Assembly (NCBI GenBank): GCA_034509495.1
Contig: CM067508.1
Span: 23,171,533-23,235,532 of the forward strand
Direction of reading: 5' to 3'
Length of the DNA stretch: 64,000 nt
Source of the DNA: Acestrorhynchus altus
Taxonomy: Eukaryota > Chordata > Actinopteri > Characiformes > Acestrorhynchidae
The notes beneath the pieces were generated by a model. The model made no database searches and was not told the DNA's origin. It was given only the letters and a program-made list of their open reading frames with translations. Made by a program: the position numbers and the translations under genes. Within the stretch, counting starts at the first letter, position 1. The number at the start of each line of letters is the position of its first letter. Positions 50,391 to 61,543 of the stretch are shown piece by piece.

Positions 50391-51059
50391 TTAAAAATTG
50401 ATTCTACCACAGTGAGCTCATTAGGGATCTCTTAGCCTCCCTCACAAGAAAGGGAAATGCAAGAGTTGTGAGTCATGTCTTATCAGAGAGGATGAAATGG
50501 AAGGCATTTGGAATGTGAACTCTTATTACCACAACAAAAGGTCCTCCAACAAGATCATTCTGACCAAGGGTGTAGAATATGTACAGGCATGTACCTACCA
50601 ATATTTTTTTAGGAAAGAATTGTTTCTATCTCTATTTAAGAAAAGCTGTTTGCATCACCTACTTATTGCCAGACATGGATCAGGTAAATGCTGATCAGTG
50701 TTCTAATGGTAGACTATGAGGCCTGTCAAGTCACCTCAAGCATAGAGGAAAACATAGTCTTTCAGATGACTTACTGCTGCACTGCACAGGTCACATACGT
50801 ATGGTGATCAGATGTCCTCTTTTCCCTGTGCATGCCCTCTTTTTGAGATCAAAAGATATGTCACAATAAATAGCTTCACATCCTCATACAGAAGGAAATA
50901 TATGACTGGGAGACCAAAATATTTTTTCTCATGTAAAAGCTTAAATGCACCTTGGCCTTCTTGCTTGTTCTGGACTCATATTTCAGTATTTTTTCTCACA
51001 TCTTGCCAATTTTTTTTTGATTGCAATAAAGAGTTCTGCCACAAGGTCCACCACAGAAC

Positions 51060-51275
51060 TGGTATTATGCACGTGGTGGGTTTTTTCGTAACACTGCAGT
51101 GACACTAACACGGTAGTGGTGTGTGGCAATGCTGTGTCTGATCCACTCATACCAGTGCAACACACTAACGCACCACAACGTCAGTGTCACTGCAGTGCTT
51201 ACAATGACCCACCACCCATATAATACCTGCTCTGTGATGGTCCTGTGGGGTCCTGACCATTGAAGAACAGGGTGA
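51060..51275 (-). mobile_element. Interspersed repeat, reverse-oriented relative of 47157-47600, with palindromic core
   Basis: 'cactgcagtgacactaac' near 51093 and 'gtcagtgtcactgcagtg' near 51180 form inverted arms around the words shared with 47157-47600. Non-coding. Confidence 0.6.
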
Positions 51276-52381
51276 AAGAAGACTATCAAGGTAAACAGAG
51301 ACAAACATGGACAGCAGTCTAACTATAGAACTGACCAAGTGAGTGTAGAAACAAAGAGGTGTTCATAATGTAGTGGTTGATTGTAAACCAGTAAAACAAT
51401 CAATTTCAGAGAGTCAGCTGTGTGCTGTGATATGATCTCTTGATAAACAACATGCTGGTCAAAAGTTTGAGATCCCATTAGGTGTTCTAAAACCTTTGAC
51501 CGGTAGTGTACATCTGAATGACGCAACATATCTGAACATCATTGATATCCCACAGTAGGATATTGTCTGCAGTAAATCCATGCGTGGACACGTCCTTACC
51601 AAATGGTTCCAGAAACAATGATCATTTTTTTAATTTTTATTCTTTCACTGACCTGTTCTAAGTATTCAGAAAATACATTCACTGACAAATCCACACTAAA
51701 AGGCCACAATGGAGTCAGTATGCAACAAGATGTGTATGTAAATGGACTGGCCATTGGGAGAACTGGGACAATCCCTTAGGGGTCACTATGAGTGTTAGTC
51801 ACTGTGTGGGCTGCATGTGACGTTGACAGGGCAGTCTGGTCTGGACAAACATCCAAGTTTGAATTTATTTTCCAGTCCACCTTTGATATTGTACTAAATA
51901 AACTGCCAACTCTGTACAGTACAGACTGGAAAGCTGTACAGAGTGGTCAAGTTCATGCACAAAATATTGTTGAGTTGTGTAATAGCTTCTTTTGTTGTTG
52001 TCATAACTGAGAAACCGGGAACAGTACAGGGCCATTGACAAGCTTCCGATAATTCACTCTGACCCCCCTTGGTCTGAGCAAAGCACACATCCCATCTCAG
52101 AGCTTTGTGCTGTGTCAGGAATGTGACTTATACAGCGAGTTATATGCTGATCCAGATCCATGATGACATTTGCACATTGTTACAGGAACCATAAAGGAGC
52201 CTTTTGAAAGAGTGACACGCTGCTAGACCATGTGACTGCGTGGCCCTTACGTTGTACAGCCGTACACAGTCAAAGTTACGGGAATCCAGCGAAAAGGGAT
52301 ACACAGGAAATGTTACTATTCCTGTAGACTAATTGCTATTTTTGGCTTTAGTGAAACTGTTGTTTTAAAGATGGGGGAAGG

Positions 52382-52382
<1 letters not shown>

Positions 52383-52463
<81 letters not shown>
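52383..52463. repeat. Compound (CT)n(GT)n microsatellite
   Basis: About 18 CT units followed by about 22 GT units. Confidence 0.95.
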
Positions 52464-52466
<3 letters not shown>

Positions 52467-52839
52467 TGTGTCCTTTCCTGGCGGTGAGGTTTTCATTTAG
52501 TCCCCTGGGTCGTAGTCTGCATGGAAGAGAAAGTGAGAAAAGCAGATTTTTCAGGAATGAGCTGGTATGTGCTGGTATGTGCTCATTCACACGTTCACTT
52601 ATCATACATTTCTTTGCCATATTAACCAAAAATGCATCTAAAGAAACTAGTAGCTACTGTATGCTTTGAACATTAAAGGGCCTATATATTTGTTATAAGT
52701 CCATTTGAGCCAGATGGTGGCTTGGTGGTCAGCATGTTTGCCTCCCAGTCTTTTTATTATTTACTGTTATGGAAAGCCAGACTGTGTTGAACACCTTCAA
52801 CTTTGTTTTTAAACATGTTTAAACATATGGACATTTGAT

Positions 52840-53720
52840 CTAAATTTTGCAACAGTGATATAATCAGGTGCAGCACATCAGCTGCAAATTATTAAACAAT
52901 TGTTAGGGAGGACTTTGGAGGAGGCCATGTTATTCAAACCTCAGACATCAGTTTGGTTTTCTCTTGACCGATGAAGTGAACGGTGTCACCATGGCAAGAT
53001 CCAAAGAGCTCTCTGAGCCCTTCAGAAAGATGATTGTAGATTGAAGGGGGGATGCATCTTAAAAGATCTAAAAACACTTAGAAATCAGACATTCCACTGT
53101 ATGGAAAATAATTTACAAGTGGAAAATGGCCAGCAAGTCCAGGTCAGGCCATTCTAGCAAATTCAGCCCAAGAGCAGACAGCAAGATATATAAAGAAGTT
53201 TCCAACAATCCTAAAATTTGAATCAGAATCAGAATCAGAAATATTTTATTAATCCCAGAGGGAAATTGATAATTATTACAAGTGCACTCATCAATATAAA
53301 ATAATAAATTAACTAATTAACTATATAAATAAATAAACAACAAGAAAATTAAATTGCAAAGGAAGGAGTTACAGAGTTTGATGGCCACAGGTAGGAATGA
53401 CCTGTGGTGCATTTTGGTGGGATGAGTCCCTGAATGTGATCCTGTGTCTCATCACTAAAATGTAAGGAGGTGTGCAAGGAGGAAACGTAAGTTTTGCCAA
53501 AAAACTCGACAAAGAACAGGACTTCTGGAACAATGTGCTTTTAACTGACACGGCTGCTTCACTACTGGAGAGCTCTCCATCATAGAAACCACTATGCAGT
53601 CTTTATTGTATCAGTGGGGGCTTGAAGAAAATGTAAGACCATCTGTACAAAGACCTGCACTGAAAAATCACATAGCTGAAAGAATTCCACATGGAGTGGA
53701 ACACCTGTCTTTCAGTTGAT
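52840..53720 (+). mobile_element. Broken Tc1-like transposon interrupted by a LINE tail
   Basis: The left part translates in pieces like the start of a Tc1 transposase (MARSKELSE..., beginning near 52992), with a stop soon after. At 53221-53345 it is interrupted by a LINE-type tail in reverse orientation ('atattttattaatcccagag'), after which transposase-like sequence continues with 'ctggaacaatgtgctttt'. A dead, nested copy. Confidence 0.6.
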
Positions 53721-53909
53721 GTTAGATGGTTGACATCTACATTATTTCAGCCAAAGGCTTTTGTTCAGTTTTATGCTTTTAAAAAGTCAGAGTTTGTTTC
53801 AACAGTCTATTTATGCTATAAACTCAGAAAAAAAAATCAGATAGCAATCTGTACATTGATCACAAAGTGTTACCTCAGGGTACAGTTCGGAAACCCACAC
53901 ACCTGTATA

Positions 53910-54040
53910 AGTTGTGAGGTGTATATTTTGTGACTGAAGTGAACATCAGCCAGCATGCTCACAGCAAAGCAACTTGAATTATCAGATTTCAAGCGAGGCA
54001 CGATACTGGAGGCCAGGTGGATGAGACATTCCATTTTCTT
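53910..54040 (+). mobile_element. Decayed DNA-transposon fragment
   Basis: Relative of 11626-11760 through shared ordered words ('aagttgtgaggtgt', 'ggtggatgagacattccatt'). Confidence 0.5.
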
Positions 54041-54680
54041 GCTCTTGGTGTGATCTTTGTTGGTTGATCACTCTTGATGATGGTAATTATAGCCTTAATA
54101 AGGAATTTTCCCCATTTGGACACAATCTGTCTGACTGTGGATTGGTCAGAGAGATGGTTTTGTAACCCTTATTTATCACCCATCCTGGTGATATCAAATA
54201 CTCTTCTCCTGAGGTCTTCAGAAATCTTCTTTGTGCCATGATGCAATTCCTCAAACATGCGTTGTGAAGATCAGACTTTGACAGATTCCTGATCTTTAAA
54301 TAAAACAGGGTGTCGACACACATTTTACTCTAAATTCACTTTCAAATTATATGCAGACCCTGAAGGTTTACATACTTTTGACCAAGTGTAATATTTTAGC
54401 CTCATTTGTTCTGATCTCCTTATGATTATACCCTTGTTAGGGAGGACTTTGGAGGAGGCTGTCTTATTTAAATCTCATACATTAGTTTGCTTTGCTCTTG
54501 ATTGTTGAAGTGAGTAGTGTCACCATGGACAGAATCAAAGACCTCTCTGAGGCCTTCAGAATAAAAGTTGTAAATGCATATATGTCTCAGCAGGAATTTA
54601 AAAGGCTCAAAACAATTAGAAATCAACCTTTCTACTCTATGTCTGGACAATAATTGTCAAGTGGAAAACTTAAAATGTCA
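54040..54680 (+). mobile_element. Second broken Tc1-like fragment
   Basis: From about 54430 it parallels 52910-53110 base for base with many changes: both have 'ttagggaggactttggagga' and then 'gtcaccatgg'. The part before 54390 is a reversed Tc1-type end ('acatacttttgaccaagtgt'). Inactive. Confidence 0.6.
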
Positions 54681-56175
54681 AGTATAGAGTCCTGTGTAGT
54701 TCCTATGTGCTTCCAGCACATGTATTGTTTTGGTCCTGTCTCTGCCATTTCCCACCAGTCCCAGCTGTGTCTGATTCGTAACCCTGCCCCTTTGTAATCA
54801 TGTCCCAGCTGTGTAATGTTCTCATGGTGTCAGTCTGGTGTCGTGAGTCTACTGTTATGTTATCTGGTATGTTAACTCATATGTTATTCGTGTTGTCTAG
54901 CTTCATGGATTTCCGTCATTATTCATTAAAACCCCTGCGAGTACTTCTGCTTCCATTTTACATTTGATCAGCACCCTGTTTCGTGACATTAAACTGCCAA
55001 CATGGCAGATGGCAAGTGTAATATTTTTGTCTCATTTGTTTGGTAAATTTAACTTAGGTATATTTATCTGATTATGTTTTAGGTCAGATTTAGGCAGAAA
55101 TGTAGACGTCTGAAGGACCATTTATTGTTTTCTTGTTTCCCACTTAAATTCCAGTTACGACATTTGTCTGAGTTTATGTACCAAAAGCCATCATAATTCC
55201 TGCATGACAAATTAGTTTTCATTACAATCAAATAGACAGTGCCTTTAAAACTGAAATATGAATATGGCCTCTGTTCTGATAATTAAAAACAAATCAGGGC
55301 TGAAACATTATTTTACATTCTTTAAAAAAACGCAAGCAAGGTTTATTAAGGAAGACACTTTACTGTTCAGATCATATTGTATTATTACTGTAAGCCAATT
55401 GCAATAACTGAAACAGTGCCCATATATGTGCATATTAGTGCAAGTATATAACAGACATCAGTGTTTTAAATGGGATTTGACCTTGTAATAGTGCAGCTGT
55501 GCAAACAATGACAACATATTCAGCATAGATTTTGTGCTTAAGCCATGTCTTTTCCTACTCAATACTGTAGCCTTAAACAGACGTGACAACACACTCGATA
55601 TATCTAGTCTTAGAGATGACTTTGGCTCAGAATATGGTGTGTGGGCCTATTCAGTGTTGGCACTGGTCATGGATATGCTTCTGCTTTTTGAACAGCATTT
55701 CTCAGAATTTCTTCTAATATGTATTGTGATGTGGGGAGTGAGGGAATTCAGCACTTGTCCACATCTTCACCTCTCACTGAGATCACAGGGAAAACAATAT
55801 GCCACTTACCCATCACTCAGGTTTTCTCTAACTGGACACTCACTGCAAATAGCTCCTCACCCCTGTTTTTTTCTGCATGATTCATTACTAGAATTAATGA
55901 TCTTTGAAATGATTCAAGTTCATTTTAATTTACTATTTAGAGTCCATTCTGATTGATGGTGATCACAAGGAGATTTTTTTCACCATTCTCCTTAGTCTTT
56001 CAGCAGTTAGTGTTCAGTTTAAATGTTGGTGTTGGTGTTAGAACATCCAAATAAAGGGGAGTGAAAAAATATCCCCTTTCAGTTGCTCTCTCTCTTTTGT
56101 GGGTGTCCCTTGCACTACTGTCCTGTTGGGTCATTGTGGCCAAGCCCCTATACCTCAGCTGTGATTGACACTTAT

Positions 56176-56730
56176 TTTTATGCTTCACCTTAGGCTTCTT
56201 TTTGAGGATTCTACTTAGACTTAGACTTCTCTATAGATTTCTCCTTAGGCTTCTCCTCTTTAGGATTCTAATGCAGGCTTTTCTTTAGGTTTCTCCTCAG
56301 ACTCTTTATATTTCTCCTCAGGAGTCTCCAATGCTTTGCCTTAGGCTTCTCTTTATATTTCTCCTTATGATTCTCCCAAGGTTTCTGCTTAGGTTATCGT
56401 TATTTTTCTCCTTTGCCTTCTCCGTAGGCATATCTTTATATTTCTGTTCATATTTCTCCTTTGGCTTCTTCTAAGGCTTATCTTTATATTTCTCCTTATG
56501 CTCGTCCTTAAGCTTATATTTATAATTCTCCTCATGATACTCCTTAGGCTTCTCTTTATATTTCTACATATGATTCTCCTTATGCTTATGATTCTCCTTA
56601 GTGTTCTCCTTAGGCTTATCTTCATATTTCTCTTTATGATTCTCCTGGTTTCTGAGAATAGATTTCCCATTAAGGTTCTCATTAGGCTTCTCTTCATTGA
56701 TCTCATTAGGTTTCTCTTTATACATCTCTA
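56176..56730. repeat. Pyrimidine-rich degenerate minisatellite, unit about 24 bp
   Basis: Imperfect tandem copies of 'aggcttctctttatatttct' plus 'cctt' over more than 500 bp. Because the 12/24-bp unit is a multiple of three, both strands show repetitive open frames (Arg/Ile/Lys-rich on minus, Leu/Ile/Phe-rich on plus), which I treat as by-products. Confidence 0.8.
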
Positions 56731-57378
56731 TATGTTCTATACATTGCCCAGATTGGGGGACGTTGTGAGAGCACACTGTGAACTCTTTATTTATATTCAT
56801 GTTTTGATTCCTCTCAGCAGCCCATAGATGTGTGTAGGATTGAAGTGTGTATGACTTGAGGTTTTGGTCAGTTTAGCTTTAAGGACATGTTGGAATGTAT
56901 TTTGAGATGCACTGTACATTTATATCAGGGATTGTATCCTATCTGCGCACACACGACTTTCAAGTCTGAATTTGGTGCAGTCTTGTGGAGCTGAAGGGAG
57001 CACAACTCTGTTGCTAGTCCTGCACAACATGCACACACACAAAACCCCCAAAACAAACAAACAGTAAAAGATCAAGTCAGAGCTACATTAGTTCCCCTTG
57101 AGGTCACTGGGAGCAGGGCAGATCTCATCAATTAAACATAGTTTGAAAATTGTAGTGGGCCGCAGTGAGTGTTGCATCAGAATTCTCCAGAATTGAAAGC
57201 TTCAGGAATAGTTTCCACATATACTGGAGCTTTCCATAAGAACCCCTATTCCATTTGAAACTTCACCCCTATATGTGCTTTAGAGTGTGAGAGGATTATG
57301 TTTTGGGTAGACAAACTACCAGTTATTGTACAAAAACAGTTATTGTACATGAAAGCTACTCTTCAGAGAATCACAACC

Positions 57379-58640
57379 ATATGTCCAAATGTTTATGGAC
57401 ATTTCTTCTAATGAATACATTCAGCTATTTTAAGTTGCACCCATTGCTAACACAGATGTGCAGATTGACACACACAGCTTGTCTAGTCCCTACAGAGAAG
57501 TATTGGCAATAGAAAGGCATTCTGTGGAGCATATAAATATGACCCTATAGACAGGTTTCTGTGCAACAGAGAGGCATGCAGAATTAGGGGGCAGAAAGCA
57601 ACACACATTAGAAATAAACATTAACAACGAGTTGTTGTGTAGAAAAGTGCAACAGAGGAGATGGATAAAATTATTATTAAATTACTGGGGTAATCAACAC
57701 CGTCTAAGTTACCGAGACTTCCAGTCTAATCTATGCCAGCCATTTCCTCACTGACCAGGGCATAACAAAATGTCATGTATCTCAGATCATGTACAACAAG
57801 GGTTTTCATCCTTTCCAACCTCACAGCCCACCTGTTTATAACTAGAAATTCAAATGACCTACAAGCTGTCTCTGTGAGACCATATGTTGACAAACTGTTG
57901 TTTACATATCTGATGTAATCTGGGTTGTACTTGTATATTCTGAAGAAATGTGTCACCACTCTTTCTTCATTTACGGAGCTTCTACATCTCTGGTTTGTTA
58001 ACTGTCTGCATAAGATGCCCATGGTTGCGTTGTCTCAAACCAATAACATTTAATTTGCCTTGCATATTCTACAATGTTATTAATTGTGCATTTCTATTCA
58101 TGTTTATACAATGTTCATAATTTGTTTATACTTTATAACACAATCTCCGAGTGTTCTGTATGTCGGAGACTAGTAGATGGTTATAGGTGTCTAATTGAAT
58201 TTATACCAGTTATTGTAGTGTAGTGTGTTCAGCTATTTTCTTCAGTAGGAATTGGCATTTTCATTTTTTTAGTAAAGTTGAAAATTGAAATTTTATTGTT
58301 TGTTGTGATGCAATTACATTACTTTAATATGTATTATTTTTAAAAAGATTTAAAATATTTGCCGCCAGTTTCATGCATAACCATTAATGTTTGTAAAGGC
58401 GAAACCTATCTTTTGTACCATACCTAATGCCAGGTGTGCACTAGAGGGGTATAAAAAACCCCATCATTGAGCTCTGGAGCAGAGTTCTTTGGTATGATGG
58501 TGCTTCAATCAATACTTTTGGGATGAGTTGGAGAGTTGGGCATTAGGTGGAGTGGTGATCTTTCAACATCCTGACCTCACTAAGTGTTGCTCCAACAAAA
58601 GCAGGTTCATCTCTTTTTAATACCCTTGATTTTGTATTGT
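57379..58640 (-). mobile_element. Dispersed short DNA transposon, 'ATGGACAAA' family, copy 6, split by an insertion
   Basis: The left half (57379 to about 57552) begins 'gtccaaatgtttatggacat'; the right half (about 58404-58640) contains 'cctaatgccaggtgtgcact', 'acttttgggatgagttggag' and 'caacatcctgacctcacta'. The halves are continuous when compared with the other copies, so about 850 bp in between is inserted DNA. The insert shows no recognised gene. Confidence 0.65.
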
Positions 58641-58865
58641 ACTACTTCTGTGGGGTGAAGGAGACCTGTCACCAGGTCACTGGTTACCCTTTCTTGGTCC
58701 TTTTTTGGTAGGTACTGACCACTGCACATTATTAACTTCCATTGATAGTGGCCAGCATACCAAGTTTCAAAACACATAGACTGATTTGTAGCTGGTGACC
58801 ACCTGAGCTCAGAGCCTTATCTAATATATAATGTGCAGGAACCTCCCTAATAGAGACTAATAGAA

Positions 58866-58935
58866 TGGTAGGAAATGAGTTGCCCCCTCTAGTGGACTGG
58901 TAGGAAATGAGTTGCCCCCTCTAGTGGACTGGTAT
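58866..58935. repeat. Tandem duplication, about 37-bp unit, two copies
   Basis: 'tggtaggaaatgagttgccc' plus the following bases to 'agtggac' occurs twice head to tail with no visible difference, implying a recent duplication. Confidence 0.9.
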
Positions 58936-59019
58936 AGACTTTAGTTATTATCATTTATTTAGTGTCTCAACATGAAAGGCTTGATTCAGATAAACATGTA
59001 GAATGTTTTAACAGATAGA

Positions 59020-59170
59020 CAACTGTGTCCTGGTGGTTGGGGATCAGCCTTGTGACTGGAAGGTTGCTGGTTTGATTCCTTGAAGTGTCTGGACATGACT
59101 GAAGTGCCTTTATGCAAGACACTTAATTGCCCAGGTGCTCCCTGAGTGTGCACACTCTCCCCTAGTATGT
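59020..59170 (+). mobile_element. tRNA-derived SINE fragment
   Basis: A-box-like 'gtggttggggatcagcc' followed by B-box-like GGTTTGATTCC at 59069-59079 and the SINE-type words 'atgcaagacacttaattgcc'. No tRNA fold. Confidence 0.55.
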
Positions 59171-60768
59171 GATTTCACTAGTATATATTTTTGTTTAACT
59201 GCATTGATAGAAAGTATAAGTACATACATATATATATATGCACACATTTAAATTTTTGTATAAGATAAAAATATCTAGACCGCCCTTTATCAGGTTTAAC
59301 TAAGTTTTGAAGCTGTAACCTCAAATACATCAAAAGATGTACCTGGTGGACCTCTATAAAAGTGAAAGCCCACACATATCACTGTACTTGGAACTGGTTC
59401 TGCTGCATTAATTTAATGAAAATCTCAATTTCAACTCTTTACATTTTTGTGCAGGAGTAGACACTCAGTGTGTGTACTGCTCAAATTCATAGGAAGTTAA
59501 TGCCTGCCTTTCTGGCTCAAGTAGCAAATGTTAAACACATGGTGAATTGAGAGTTACAGTAAAGAGGTCAGCAGTTTCTTTTTTCAACCTGAAAATGGCT
59601 GGATTACAGGAAGGTACTACAGAGGAGCTGGTATTGCGATAGCTTGGATTAAAGCAAATTGAACGCATATGTATGGTCATCTTTTTTAAATCCAATCCTG
59701 GCAAATTCTTGTAACAGTTGTTTTGTGACTTAAGTGGCAGACCAGATGAAACTGATAAAAACAATGCTGGTGTTTAAAAATTTAATTAAAACAATATGTG
59801 TGAGCTCCTGGTATACTGTTGCTCCATGTGAAGTTTCTGAGAGCATGGACAGACTTGAGTAGTGAAAAAGGATAAATAACTGAAATGTGCCACCTACTGT
59901 TTTGTTTGGTTGAGAGAAAGGTAACCAAAACTGTCTAACAAAAAAGAAGTTTAGAAGACTAAAATTCATTTAAATGAGTTTTGGCTGAATTTTAATGATT
60001 AATTAATTATATTAATTATTAACTATGTAAATATTAACTGTTACACACACGCACACACGTTTTTTTCCACCAAGCATCAGGCATTTCAGAATCTCAATTT
60101 TTAGAATACCCAATTTCAGTATATTAAAGTATATCATATTAAAGTATATTACATATTAAAGTTTTATCAGTAATCAGACAGCATTAACATTACACAGGCT
60201 TTAAATATGTCACTCAAAATACAAACAAATATAAAATATGATAGTTAAAAAAAGATAAAAATATGTTGCATATAAAATACAATATTTCATATATATCATC
60301 TGTATATTGCCATATATCAGATTTTTTGTATGTGACGACAGGTCAGAGCACTCTCAAATCCTCATGGTAATGTAGGCTCTAATGTTGCAGACAGGGAGAA
60401 ACACTCCATCTGGTGGTCAGTCTGACAGAGGCCATGTTTGCCAATTTTGCAAATTCATGTCTGCTACAAAGATATTATTGAGAAATTGCACTGGAGGGGT
60501 TTCTCACCTTGCTGATGGTTTTGATAAATAATCTTACCATGAAATAAGCCTATATTTCTATAAGCAGAAATCTGATACAGTAGTTTTCAAAAACATTTTC
60601 ATATGCAGTAATTTTATACAAAAACATTCATTAAAATAGAGAAAAATATTTTAATGCATTTTTAGACAATAATTTAGTCAGCCAGGATGTCTGTGAAGGG
60701 GAGACTAATACACTGATTCCAGCAAAGGCTTTAAAAGAACATGTTACCATTAACATATCAAATACATT

Positions 60769-60937
60769 TACCGTAATTTCCAGACTATAAGCCGCTACTT
60801 TTTTCCACGCTTTAAACCATGCGGTTTATAATGAGGTGTAGCTTTTTCTTCTTATATATGTTATTTTCCAGGGTTTTTTTAAAACATTGCATGTGCGGCT
60901 TATATTCCGGTGCGGCTTATAGTCTGGAAAATACGGC
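60769..60937. mobile_element. Palindromic MITE, copy B
   Basis: Inverted ends 'taccgtaatttccagactat' and, reversed, 'gccgtattttccagactata'. The interior matches copy A at 36403-36575 over nearly its full length. Confidence 0.8.
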
Positions 60938-61467
60938 AATAAATAGCCATATTTACAGTAATAAATGAACAATTGTCCCTGGTGAAAAAAATGTATCAAT
61001 TGTTTAGAAATCAGATCAAAAATACAGATGCTCATGACCTACAGTTTTTGTGTGGTAGTACAAAACAAACGACACAGTTGTACTCTGTTCACTCCAACAC
61101 CCCATAAAGAGCCTAGAATACAGCCAATGATACACCATTAAAAAATCCGGCCTGAGATATAAAGGAAAAAGAATAAATTTGGAAATTAAATTTCCTGTTA
61201 CTGGGGTGGTAGGTAGACTATGTAGGTAGGCTAACCAGTGGGATGCTCCCAGCCACTACTGACTGGGAATTCCCAGCTGATGTCTGGTCTGTGATTTATC
61301 TGCAAACGCTCATGTAAAATTAGTTTACACTAATGAGAGCAAACGTTATGATCTGTGTGTTCCATTTACCTGGGGAAGTAATGGTCTGATCTTTTTGTCC
61401 AAACATGTGGTACACAGGGTCTATTTGTCCCAGCATCTGAACGGGCTGTGTGCTGTGTGGACCCCTC

Positions 61468-61542
61468 ACAAATACTTTTTGGGGTAAGGGCTTCCTGGCT
61501 ACTAAGTTACGGAACAGCAAGCCCAGACCGCAAAAAGAGACG
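61468..61542 (-). ncRNA. mir129: mir-129 microRNA precursor
   Basis: On the minus strand the 5' arm at 61537-61517 begins CTTTTTGCGGTCTGGGCTTG and matches miR-129-5p as I recall it at every base. The 3' arm at 61493-61472 begins AAGCCCTTACCCCAAAAAGT and ends AT, the form of miR-129-1-3p (the mir-129-2 version differs near its end). The arms pair through CTTTTTG with CAAAAAG and GGGCTT with AAGCCC, leaving a 23-base loop at 61516-61494. Seed TTTTTGC is intact. miR-129 is a conserved vertebrate microRNA enriched in brain. In human MIR129-1 lies upstream of LEP on the same strand; here it is about 13 kb upstream of the lepa start on the same strand, supporting orthology with mir-129-1. No host gene was recognised. 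Confidence 0.95.
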
Positions 61543-61543
61543 T

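Noticed and set aside
55534..55956. A 140-codon open frame with hydrophobic stretches
   Set aside because: It has no recognisable domain, no flanking splice or promoter logic, and lies in repeat-rich DNA; the length is within chance for AT-rich sequence.
56389..56827. Overlapping Arg/Ile-rich and Leu/Ile-rich open frames on opposite strands
   Set aside because: Both follow from a minisatellite whose unit is a multiple of three; no start context or conservation.
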